Shown here piece after piece: positions 35,745-44,207 of a stretch of 64,000 bases of DNA (its first letter is position 1; every line of letters starts with the position of its first letter). The stretch comes from CAVPDG01 sp963702535. GTDB taxonomy: Bacteria; Chloroflexota; Anaerolineae; Anaerolineales; UBA4823. Below the pieces are notes generated by a model. The model searched no databases, had not been told where the DNA came from, and saw nothing but the letters and a program-made list of their open reading frames with translations. The position numbers were made by a program, and so were the translations under genes. Where the stretch lies: contig CAVPDG010000007.1 in NCBI GenBank assembly GCA_963702535.1, positions 62,001-126,000 on the forward strand. Reading direction: 5' to 3'.

Positions 35745-37973
35745 TCACGCCGTCTGCTGGGCAAGCTCGCCCAGGTAGTCCTCGGCGCTGCCCCAGTAGA
35801 TGTTGAACTTGTCGCCAAAGTATTTGCGCAGGATTTCCCTGGCGCTGGTGGGTCGCAGGTTATCGTCGCCCGGCTGGAGCTGCACGGCTACCGAGCGGAT
35901 ATCCGGGCGCTCCTTGAGCCGCTCTTCGGTGAGGATGGAGCGGTACAGCAGGCGGAAGCTCCAATCGGTCATTTGAAAGCCCAGGAAGAGCAGGGCGGAA
36001 TCCTTCCATGCCCATACCACCTCGTCCGGGATCTTCAGCGGGTGTTCGCTGCGGTTGATCCACATCAGGTAGTCGAAGTAATCGTCCTCGCTCAGCACCA
36101 GCGACTTGGGCTGATCCAGCCGACCGAAGAGGTGGTACACCAGCGGGCGCTCCGGGGTGGGGGGCATGCGCTGGTTCCATGCGTCGGTCGCCTCCGGGGT
36201 GATCAGTTCCTGCTTCCAGCAGAAATAAAGGGATTGCGGCTGGTTGCCCAGCTCTGCGATGGCGTCTTCCAGCAGGAAGTCCGGGTTGGCGGTGATATAG
36301 ATGGGCTGTTTCAGGCTGGCGAGAACTTTGTACGCATCGACGCCAGCCTGGCGGCGCTGCTTGCCAATCTCGGCGACCAGCGCCATGCAGGCTGCCGAAA
36401 GGCTGCCGAGCTTCACCATGCCGTCGGTATCCAGCGCCAGCAGAGCCGCCGGCAGGGTATCGGCGAAGCGCTTTTTCACCTCTGTAGCCAGTAGCTGGTA
36501 CAGGTAAACGCGCAGCGAGTCTTCGCCCTCCGCCAGGTCCAGGAACTCCGCCACCTGGTGCAGCTCTTCCTGGCGGTAGCGCTCGAAGGGATAGAGGTTC
36601 TCCTTCGCCCAGCGCAGGGCGATATCGCGCGTCGAGCCGGTGAGGAACTCAACCAATCCCGGTCCCAACACGGGGGTGCAGTTCTTGCCGCGGATGTTGG
36701 TCTTGATGCCCTTCCAGGCGAATTCGATATCTTTTTGGGCTAAGCCGCTGTAGCCGCTCTCGAACCACAGCCGCCCGCCGCGCAGGCGCAAGTAGAGCAC
36801 CGGAACCCACCAGTCCGGCTCGTTTTGGATCAGGTTGCGCGCCAGCGCCATGGCTTTATCCACCTGCCCGCTGTTGAGCAGCTCGCCGAAGAACGCCGGC
36901 GTAAACCTGCTGACCGTCGCCATGCGGATGTCGTCCTGCATGGCGACCACTGCCGGTACGCCGGCTTCCACCAGGCGCGGACCCAGCGCCGCCAGGGCGC
37001 CCTGGTCGTAGCTGCGCTCCTCCTCGGTTGGCGCCGCATTCGGCACCTTGCCCTGACCGCCGCTCTGGCAGGATGCCAGCACCACCAGCCGCGGGCGCAG
37101 CGAGGCGGGCAGGTCGCGCACGCAAGCAACCAGCTCGCCGGCGTCTCGCCGGTCATAGCTGCCATCCGGCTTCTCGAGCACCAGGAAAGGTTGCTGGATC
37201 TTGGTCTTCTCATCTTCTACCAGCAGCGCCCCGTGGCAAACCAGGTAGAGGATGTCGAAGCCCTGCCCCAGCCGGTCTTTGAGCACATCGAAGGTGGCGT
37301 TGCCCGCGTGCAGCGGGTCGCTGGCGACCACAGTCAGGTGCGGCGTTTCTTTGACGCCCCGGGATTTGGGGATATCCACCAGCCCTGCCTGGGCGCGCTG
37401 CACCTCCGCCTGCACCGGCACCTCCGCCAGGGTTTGGTCGCCCAGGGTCAAGCCCGCCTGCAGGTCGGTTGGGTTGGCGACGAAGACCAGGACACGCAAA
37501 TTGGCACGCGGGCGCAGCTCGACGCGCTGCCAGTCATCGCTGGGCAGAAAGCGTGAGAACGGGCGGTTGCCGATCGGCGCCAGGAATTGGGTGGCGGGCG
37601 GCGCCTGCCCCAGGTCCCAGCCGCGCAGCGTCTCCCAGCGCAGGTCTTGCAGCTTGCGAGCGCTGCGGTCGATCAGGATGCGCAGGCGCAGCTCCTGCCC
37701 GGCGCCTTGCGCGTTCGCCAGCGACTGGCTGTAATACTGGCTGCGCGGGTCGGGGGCTTCGCCGAAGACCGCCTGGCGCAGTAGCTCGCCATAGGCGTCC
37801 GCTTTTCGGGCGTTGGAGCGCAGGTCGTCCAGGGCAAAAGCCGCTACCCCGCCCACGGAGTTCTTTTCCGTCTGGTCATCCGGCTGGAAGTAGCGCAAAT
37901 CGACGCGGTATTGACCATCCACAGGGCTGGATAGGAAGATATACAGGTCGGCGGTCGGGCTAGGCTCAGCCAT
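35745..37973 (-). CDS. CHAT caspase-like domain fused to SIR2-like domain
   Basis: A 742-aa protein. Residues about 155-400 are a CHAT (caspase HetF-associated) domain with catalytic His in YLVCHGALL (about 247) and Cys in VLASCQSGG (about 302). Residues 430-735 match a SIR2-like NAD-binding domain: VLGPGL, the TTN-D variant ITANPDFLLE, YHLFG with the catalytic-type His, and the ending LFLGFQMTDWSFR. CHAT domains are proteases and SIR2 domains often deplete NAD+, both used in anti-phage or cell-death systems. It lies 17 bases before the STAND start in a tight operon. Confidence 0.88.
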   Translation of the reverse strand: MAEPSPTADLYIFLSSPVDGQYRVDLRYFQPDDQTEKNSVGGVAAFALDDLRSNARKADAYGELLRQAVFGEAPDPRSQYYSQSLANAQGAGQELRLRILIDRSARKLQDLRWETLRGWDLGQAPPATQFLAPIGNRPFSRFLPSDDWQRVELRPRANLRVLVFVANPTDLQAGLTLGDQTLAEVPVQAEVQRAQAGLVDIPKSRGVKETPHLTVVASDPLHAGNATFDVLKDRLGQGFDILYLVCHGALLVEDEKTKIQQPFLVLEKPDGSYDRRDAGELVACVRDLPASLRPRLVVLASCQSGGQGKVPNAAPTEEERSYDQGALAALGPRLVEAGVPAVVAMQDDIRMATVSRFTPAFFGELLNSGQVDKAMALARNLIQNEPDWWVPVLYLRLRGGRLWFESGYSGLAQKDIEFAWKGIKTNIRGKNCTPVLGPGLVEFLTGSTRDIALRWAKENLYPFERYRQEELHQVAEFLDLAEGEDSLRVYLYQLLATEVKKRFADTLPAALLALDTDGMVKLGSLSAACMALVAEIGKQRRQAGVDAYKVLASLKQPIYITANPDFLLEDAIAELGNQPQSLYFCWKQELITPEATDAWNQRMPPTPERPLVYHLFGRLDQPKSLVLSEDDYFDYLMWINRSEHPLKIPDEVVWAWKDSALLFLGFQMTDWSFRLLYRSILTEERLKERPDIRSVAVQLQPGDDNLRPTSAREILRKYFGDKFNIYWGSAEDYLGELAQQTA

Positions 37974-38021
37974 CGTGTTCAGGCGCCTCCTTCAGGGGCT
38001 GGGGCTCGCCCCTACCCCCGG

Positions 38022-38369
38022 TTACCGCCCGCCCAGCTCCTTGGCGGCGGTGTAGATCATGTCGTAGAGCTTCTCGCGGTATGCGCGGGCGTTCGCCACG
38101 TTGGCTTCGTGCAGCGCCAGCAGGTCTTTGCGCACCACCAGGGTGTCGCCCTCCTTCGACATAGGCACGATCAGCTCGCTATCGCCATCCAGCTTGATCG
38201 TGGTTCGGGCAGCAGGCTTGGCGGCGTTCCAATCCACGTCGCCCTTCTCATCCGCCAGCACCCACTTGGTCTCTACCTGCAGCTCGGAGGCGTCGCTGAT
38301 CTGCTTCGCCAGCTCCTCGCCGGCTTTCTTCAGTGCGGTAGCTAAATCGGTGGTGGTTCCGTTGCTCAT
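38022..38369 (-). CDS. Small conserved-looking operon protein (unknown)
   Basis: About 115 aa from ATG 38369 with AAGGAG. An N-terminal helix (ATALKKAGEELAKQISDASE) is followed by beta strands (LQVETKWVLADEKG, ARTTIKLDGDSELIVPM) and a C-terminal helix (ANARAYREKLYDMIYTAAKE). The layout recalls the small trypco-type accessory proteins of NTP-dependent conflict systems, but I see no decisive motif. The ATGA overlap with the previous gene implies translational coupling. Confidence 0.65.
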   Translation of the reverse strand: MSNGTTTDLATALKKAGEELAKQISDASELQVETKWVLADEKGDVDWNAAKPAARTTIKLDGDSELIVPMSKEGDTLVVRKDLLALHEANVANARAYREKLYDMIYTAAKELGGR

Positions 38370-39143
38370 GGGGTTTGCTCCTTTAGGGTAATCGTTCGGT
38401 ACTGCTCGATCACTTTCTGCACGTATTTCCAGGCGGTCATAATCGCCAGCGGGTTGAACGGTCCGGCAGCCATGGCGATGCCGATCTTGGCGGCTCCGGC
38501 GGTGAGAATGGTCGCCAGGCGCAGCCATGCCTGGCGCGTTGCCACGGCTTGCGCCAGGGCGCGGCGGTGGTCGGCTGATAACGGGCGGCGGGCTGCCCGC
38601 CAGCCACCAGGTATGCACATCGCCCAGCCAATCGAGGCGGGTGCGGGCGCCGGTCGCGCCGCCCCGGCTGCTCTCCACCAGGGCGAACCGGTCCACCAGG
38701 CGCTGCACCGAGACGGCGAAGTTGCTCACCGTCTGAGCGGCTTCGCTCAGCTCGTCGCGCAGGTCGAAGGAGACGCTGCCGGGGTGGGCATAGAGCGCCT
38801 GGGTGAGCAGGTCGTAGCGCCCGGCGCTTGCCACGCTCAGATCGAAGGCGACATGACCCGCATCTCCTGCCGCCGCCCGCTGCAGATCGCGGCTGAGCAG
38901 TGGACCGGCGGCGTCCAGGGCGAGGGTGGTGTTTACCAGGCTGAGCGATTGGGCGCCCAGCAGGCGGGCGGATTCGAGCGGGTCTTCCGGCAGGTTGACG
39001 CGCCAGACCACGCCGGGCGTCTCGCCGCCGACGGAAAATGACGCATCCAGCCGCTCCGCCTGCCACAATCCCAACAGGTCGGGCTGAGGCGTATCGTCCG
39101 GGTAGCACACCTGGAAGACCGCTGCTGCGCTCACATTGCTCAC
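38366..39143 (-). CDS. Unknown operon protein upstream of the small accessory gene, frameshifted
   Basis: Starts at GTG 39143, overlapping the stop of paralog 1 by four bases (GTGA). The N-terminal 185 residues (FQVCYPDDTPQPDLLGLW, LSLVNTTLALDAAGPLL, SFDLRDELSEAAQTVSNFAV) match nothing I recognise. A shift near 38587 leads into SADHRRALAQAVATRQAWL, AGAAKIGIAMAAGPF and the stop at 38366; otherwise the frame fuses artificially with the next gene. The C-terminal hydrophobic stretch may be a membrane or amphipathic segment. Position suggests an adaptor or sensor in the caspase-like operon. Confidence 0.6.
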
Positions 39144-41417
39144 TTTGCCGGGTTGAACAGGCTGGCGACCAGCTCGCCGATGGCTTTGACCGTCTCCATG
39201 CGGTTGAGCATGGCTTGCTCCACCATGTCTTTGTGCAGGTCGCGCAACACTTCATCCAGCGCGCCGGGGCGGTTGGGCAGGTACGCCTGGATGTCGCCCG
39301 TGGCGGAGATGGTGGTCTTGAAGCGCGCCGCTGCTTTCTGCTCCCCCGGCTTGTGCGGGTCGAAGCTATCCAGGTCCTCCACCAGGCTGGTGGTGATCTC
39401 CAGCGTCAGCGCTTCGTTGGTCGCCTCCAGCAGCCGCTTGGAGAGGTTTTGCAGGGCGCTGTTGAGGTTGACGACCACATCCTTGACCATGTTCTTGGCG
39501 TCGTCCAGGATGTTGAAAGCCATGCCCTCCTCGCCGCCCATGGCAAAACTGACCTGCCCTTCACCGGTGTACGCCTGCAGGGCGAATGCCAGCCCGTCCA
39601 TCGGCGAAGCGAAGGGCGTGGCAGCCGGCGCAGGCGACCCGGCTGGCGGCTTTTCGGGCTTGACCGGCTGCTGCACGGGCGGCGCTGGGTTGCCCTCCGG
39701 CGAAGGAGGCGCTTCACCCATCTCGCTCTCAGCGGCGCCGGCTGAAAAGGCAGCCGCCTCTTTCTGCCCGGCGATCTCTTTCTCCACTTCGGGCAGCTCC
39801 TGCGGCGATACCAGGTCCAGCGCCAGCACAACCGGGAAGCTGCCGGGCTTGTGCTCTACCTTCTTGATCTCCGGGCGCTTGCCGCCCTCGCCCGCTTTGC
39901 CGAACGGCAGGCGCACCGCCGGATCGCCGATCAGGGCGTAACCGCGGGCGTTGTTCGCCGCCATCCAGTTGGTGCTCAGCTTGCGCGAGTCGTAATTGGC
40001 GTTGAACTTGGCTTCTTCGAAGTCCCGGCTGAGCATGGTGGCAAACTGGGCGTAGCGCAGGTTCATGTGCTCGGTGGCGAAGCCCACCGGTATGCCTTTC
40101 ATGATCTGGAAGAGCATGTTCTGGAAGGAGGTGGGCTCGGCAGCCGTGCCCTGCCACTTGAAGGAGTAGCCCCAGGCGCGCTCGACGTGGGCGATGACTG
40201 CCAGGGCGCCGCCGCGCGGCAGGCTGAGCAGGCGCCGGGGCAGCGCCGCCAGGAAGGCGCGGTGCGCCAGGGCGGCGCGCTGCTTGTTTTGCGCCACGGC
40301 GAAATCGTCCCAGTAGGGTGTGCCGCCGCCGAAGCAGGCGAAGAGCACCGCTACCGTGCCGAGCAGGCTGGCGGAGCTATCCACATCCTCCGCCCCGAAA
40401 TACATATCGCGCGTCGGCGTGGATTTGAACGTCGGTCCGGGCCAGTCTTGCGTCACCAGGGCGCCCTGGAAAGGGTATTGGAATTCGTGAGCGTAGGGCC
40501 AGCCCACGCCGTGGCTGGCGGTGAAGAGCAGCGCCGGCGTCTTGGACCCGCCCAGGTACTCAGCCAGGTTGGACTTGGTGGCTTGCAGCGGCTGTACCAG
40601 CTCCGGCGCTTCCCAGCCCAGCTTTTCCTGGCGCGCCTGGACGTACTTGAAGATGGGCGGCACCAGGGCGGTGGCGCTCAAGCGGGTGGCTTTATCCAGC
40701 TTTGCGAGCACCTCCGCGTCCAGGTCGGTCGCATTCGGGTCCACGTATTTGTTGTCCGGGACGCCGTTCGCCACGCTGAAGAACACCGAACGCGGTGCCA
40801 GGTTTACCTTGCCGGGCGTCTCGCAGGTGAGCACGCTGCGGGCGTACTGGGCGTACTCGTCACGCGTCTCGAAGTAAATGCGCCCCACGCCGTATTGCAC
40901 ATCCAGCTCGTATTGGAAGTGGAAGGGGATGGATTGCGGGTCGGCGACGATCAGCAGGTAGTAGGGCACCTTATCCACGTCGGGCGTGCCGGGCTGCCCG
41001 CCGTGCCGGCTGACGAAGGCGTCCGCCGACTCTTCCGGGCGGTAGCCGTCGCCGTCGCGGAAGCAGAAGAAGCGCGCACCTGCCTGGCTCTTGCGCAGCT
41101 TGACCAGGTCGTCCAGCGCTTCCAGGATGGCGTCCACCTGCTTTGGGTCGGCTGTGGCGGGGAAGATCATGCCCCAACCGGTGCTTTCCAGATCCTCGGG
41201 CGTGGCGTCCGCCGGCAGGGCAAACGTCGCCCCGCTGGGATCGCCTTTTTGCTGCAGGTCGCTGAGGTGGTCATCGCTGCTGAAGCGTTCCTCTTTGGCG
41301 AGCTTGCGCGCCCGGTCGCGCAACTGGTCCGAGCGTGAACGGCTCGACGAGATAGCCGGCGCCGGCGCCGTTGATGCCGTTGAGGTAGATCAGATCGTCT
41401 TGCTCGGGCATAACCAT
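39140..41417 (-). CDS. C25-like (gingipain-type fold) cysteine peptidase paralog 1, catalytic residues intact
   Basis: Starts at ATG 41417 behind GGAGGG (MVMPEQDDLIYLNGING). A one-base shift near 41335 joins this to a 727-residue frame (RDRARKLAKEERFSSDD). It shares GWGMIFP, PYYLLIVADPQSIPFHFQ and LIGDPAVRLPFG with paralogs 2 and 3, and alone keeps both His (TASHG, about 271 of the downstream frame) and Cys (FACFGGG, about 330), as expected for a clan CD His-Cys protease. A Pro/Ala linker and a helical C-terminal domain (VKDVVVNLNSALQNLSKRL) follow. First gene of the operon and the probable proteolytic effector. Confidence 0.78.
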
Positions 41418-41547
41418 GCTAAATCCCTCCGGTTGGCGAGAAACGGGTGAAGGCGCAGAATAGCGAAAGGCACAGGAGCAGCACCCCCTCCGCCCTGGGT
41501 TCCGGTCCGGCGCTTCACCGCGCGGCGATAAAAACCCTACCATGAAT

Positions 41548-41575
41548 ATTATAGAGCGATTTTGTCAAATTTCAA
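41548..41575 (-). promoter_or_regulatory. Promoter of the caspase-like operon
   Basis: On the minus strand TTGAAA (41570-41575) and TATAAT (41548-41553) are 16 bases apart, about 130 bases before the first start codon. The leader between contains a GC-rich imperfect hairpin (around 41500-41525). The rest of the 41418-41742 gap belongs to the divergent DUF4287 gene, with a TATACT at 41651-41656 as its possible -10. Confidence 0.55.
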
Positions 41576-41742
41576 GGGGGCGAGAGGATGAATTGATCAC
41601 GAGAAAGGAGGGATTGTGAGATTCAGCGAGCCAACAAAGGGTGTAGATGCTATACTATGAGCGGACAAAGAGAGGTCCGAGATATGCTCAGCCATACCTA
41701 CTGGCTTCTTTATCGGTAAGAATCCTTTTGGAGAGGTGAATC

Positions 41743-42303
41743 GTGAATGAGGTTGATAAAGCTACCCAAACGCAATTGGCAAACATCCAGGTAAAAACTG
41801 GCAAAACGCTTGACCAACTCTATGCTGTGATCCGTGAAAGCGGGCTCACGAAGCACGGCGATATCAGGGACATGCTCAAGACGTCGTTTGGCCTCGGGCA
41901 TGGCGACGCAAATGCACTGGGACTTGCTTACAAGAGGACGTTGGAAGCTCCACAGACGGATAGTCATGATGTGCTCGATGACATCTATGCTGGCCCGAAG
42001 GCGGAACTTCGGCCAATCCACGAACGCCTGATGACCGAGATTGCCGGGTTAGGCGCTTTTGAAATTGCACCAAAGAAAGGCTACGTAAGCTTGAGGCGCA
42101 AGAAGCAGTTTGCGATGGTTGGTCCTGGAACGAAGCAACGGCTCGAAGTCGGTCTCAACATGAAGGGAGTGATAGCCAGCGATCGGCTACAAGAGCTGCC
42201 GGCCGGAGGCATGTGCCAGTTCAAGGTCTTTTTAAGCGGCGTCGATGAAGTCGACCGTGAGCTAATGGAGTGGGTGCGCCAGGCATACGATAGCGCTGGA
42301 TAA
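41743..42303 (+). CDS. DUF4287/DUF5655 domain protein
   Basis: A 186-aa protein with an N-terminal DUF4287-like region (LANIQVKTGKTLDQLYAVIRE) and a C-terminal DUF5655-like region (ETHDVLDDIYAG-type segment, then LRRKKQFAMVGPGTK). Members are small cytoplasmic proteins of unknown function, frequent on mobile and cassette DNA. GGAGAGG precedes the start. It is followed by a possible attC site. Confidence 0.8.
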   Translation: MNEVDKATQTQLANIQVKTGKTLDQLYAVIRESGLTKHGDIRDMLKTSFGLGHGDANALGLAYKRTLEAPQTDSHDVLDDIYAGPKAELRPIHERLMTEIAGLGAFEIAPKKGYVSLRRKKQFAMVGPGTKQRLEVGLNMKGVIASDRLQELPAGGMCQFKVFLSGVDEVDRELMEWVRQAYDSAG

Positions 42304-42324
42304 GCGTTGCTAAGGGCTGCAGCC

Positions 42325-42420
42325 AGCCAACTCGGTTTGCGGTGGACGTTCTTAGCCTGCGGCACTTTTGCCGGTATGGGTTGTGCGGGCTATGGCTGCC
42401 GCTGAAGCCTGCCGTTGGGC
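42325..42420 (+). repeat. Possible integron attC site, weak
   Basis: Ends in CCGTTGGGC at 42412-42420, the right core of attC sites. The left core is imperfect (AGCCAAC), and an upstream GCGTTG and downstream TGCCGCTG resemble the stronger site at 47572-47691. Stem pairing is weak, so this may be a decayed site. It directly precedes the cassette-like gene at 42466. Confidence 0.4.
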
Positions 42421-42465
42421 TATCGAACAGTTTCACTTTCAATCCGGCGAATGTCATGAATTTAG

Positions 42466-43098
42466 ATGAAATCACGAGTATTCAAATATCTAGTGGCACA
42501 TTATGGCGAGAACGTCATTTTTGAGCCCGATGGCAAAGTTCCACCCGATTTTTTGGTAAACAGTAAGTTCGAGGTTGAAGTGAGGCGCTTAAATAAAAGT
42601 TTCTCTGATAAAGGTAGCCACGAAGGGCTAGAGCAAGTAACCATTCCGATTTTTGAGGTATGTAATGAAGTTCTCAGATCATTCGATGCTCGTTATCAGG
42701 GAAATAGCTACTGGGTTTCACTTCAATTTGAGCGTCCATTAAGTACAAGTATGCGACAAGTGAAGAAAGAAATGGAAATCACCCTTGAAACCTTCATCAC
42801 ATCAGTAACAACAGCGCTACCCTGTACGCTATTCGTAAACCCAAATATTAGATTTACAATAGATGCTTCTGATCCAATTACCGGGAGAGTATTCCGACCA
42901 GCAGGTGGAACTGATAGAAATGCGAATGGCTGGGTAATTCCAGACTACCAAGATAATCTTCGACATTGCATCATTGAAAAATCAGCCAAGGTCTCTGATT
43001 ATCTAACCAAGTACCATGAGTGGTGGCTATATCTTTTGGATCACATGGGGTGGGGCTTGGATGAGAAAGAAACTGAGAAATCTGGTTTCCTCAATTAG
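42466..43098 (+). CDS. Hypothetical protein, possible PD-(D/E)XK-like fold
   Basis: A 210-aa protein. The N terminus reads YLVAHYGENVIFEPDG then PPDFLVNSKFEVEVRRLN, a spacing of acidic residues and basic partner reminiscent of PD-(D/E)XK nucleases, but this is a guess from a short motif. The rest is unrecognised (WVIPDYQDNLRHCIIEKS, HEWWLYLLDHMGWG). Lower GC than the flanking operons suggests a different origin, as do its neighbours. Confidence 0.5.
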   Translation: MKSRVFKYLVAHYGENVIFEPDGKVPPDFLVNSKFEVEVRRLNKSFSDKGSHEGLEQVTIPIFEVCNEVLRSFDARYQGNSYWVSLQFERPLSTSMRQVKKEMEITLETFITSVTTALPCTLFVNPNIRFTIDASDPITGRVFRPAGGTDRNANGWVIPDYQDNLRHCIIEKSAKVSDYLTKYHEWWLYLLDHMGWGLDEKETEKSGFLN

Positions 43099-43197
43099 CG
43101 ATACGGGTTATTTTAATCAAGTATGCGTCATAAGTAATAGCGGAGATTTCTTATTGGCATCGATTTCAAAATGACAGGGTCGATAATTTCCGGAAGG

Positions 43198-43309
43198 CCG
43201 CCCAAAACGGCGTGCAGTCAACCCATCCAGCTGCCGAATTTAGGCGTCAGTTTTGACGATTGGGAATCGGGTTGGTGGCGAGCGGCTGACGCCCAGCCGT
43301 TTTGCGGCG
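43198..43309. repeat. Nested inverted repeats in a 300-bp gene-free stretch
   Basis: CCGCCCAAAACGGC and GCCGTTTTGCGGCG form the outer arms; inside, GGCGTCAG and CTGACGCC, and TCAACCC and GGGTTGG, are further inverted. The folding potential resembles a recombination site, yet no consensus core is present. Nothing else was found in 43099-43401. Confidence 0.45.
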
Positions 43310-43416
43310 AACAGCGCAGCGATAGTCGAAAATGAAATTCAAAGGATAAAGCACGAGGACCTACGCCTCCAGGCTATTCAACCTTCCGTCAATTCGATAA
43401 ATTGAGTAGCAAAAGA

Positions 43417-43929
43417 ATGTCTAAGTTTGATTCATTGCCAGCGCACATATTCCTCAGAAATGGTGCACTTTTGATTATTCCTCCAATGGTCATTACATTT
43501 GGGCTTTGGGGAGCATTACCCGCTGCTTATAGCCCTGACCTATTCGGGAAGGACTTACCTGAGTGGTTAGGCTTATTCGAAAACATATTTCGGGTTTTAG
43601 TTTTTTGCCTTCCAGGAATATTGTATTTTGGAATAAAAGAAATTGGGCAACCTTTGGGCTGGTATCTATACATCGGGGGAATGGCGGTTTATCTTGTGAG
43701 TTACCTGGCGCAGATCGTTTATCCTGACAGTGCATGGAGTCAAAGCATCGTTGGTTTTACTGCGCCCGCCTGGTCACCGATATTTTGGTTCGCAGGTATT
43801 GGTTTAGTATGTGCGCGAAGCTGGCTCCCGATTCCATGGCATCGCGCGGTTTATTTTTTGTGTGCATCCATCTTTTTGATATTCCATATTGGGCATACTG
43901 GATTGGTATATTTCAACCTGATTTATTAA
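43417..43929 (+). CDS. Hypothetical multi-pass membrane protein
   Basis: About 170 aa from ATG 43417 with five hydrophobic segments (GALLIIPPMVITFGLWGAL, VLVFCLPGILYFGI, GWYLYIGGMAVYLVSYL, PIFWFAGIGLVCA, AVYFLCASIFLIF). No signature motif. AT-richer than the neighbouring operons. It ends at the second copy of the palindromic element. Confidence 0.6.
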   Translation: MSKFDSLPAHIFLRNGALLIIPPMVITFGLWGALPAAYSPDLFGKDLPEWLGLFENIFRVLVFCLPGILYFGIKEIGQPLGWYLYIGGMAVYLVSYLAQIVYPDSAWSQSIVGFTAPAWSPIFWFAGIGLVCARSWLPIPWHRAVYFLCASIFLIFHIGHTGLVYFNLIY

Positions 43930-44031
43930 GTACCTATCCGAAAATGGATGAGAGATCCGATTTTGTGGTGTGTGCAGCTTAGCTGCACACACCACAAAAT
44001 CGGTACCCCTCGAATTTTCGGACAGGTTCTA
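43927..44031. repeat. MITE-like palindromic element, copy 2
   Basis: The outer arms (AAGTACCTATCCGAAAAT and ATTTTCGGACAGGTTCT) match the arms at 8450-8552. The inner perfect stem runs from CCGATTTTGTGG to CCACAAAATCGG, with the palindromic centre AGCTTAGCT. Two copies 35 kb apart with different stem interiors but conserved arms indicate a mobile or duplicated non-coding element. Confidence 0.85.
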
Positions 44032-44207
44032 AGTGATATTTCAAGAAAGCCGCCGAACGAAGTGTGAACCGGACTGGCGGGATTCCGCGGTATTTTCGGG
44101 TTTTTTTCTACGCCTTAGCAAAATCCACGCCCGCCCATACGCCGGTAACGCCTGCCGTTCGGCCGCTCGTAGACCTACCGGTTATCGCGAGAATGGGAGC
44201 AGTGCAA

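Noticed and set aside
39851..41338. 495-aa plus-strand ORF opposite C25-like paralog 1
   Set aside because: Antisense shadow of a gene with clear paralogs and catalytic motifs on the minus strand.
42466..43098. Restriction endonuclease
   Set aside because: Only a short acidic/basic motif hints at a PD-(D/E)XK fold, and no methyltransferase partner is nearby.
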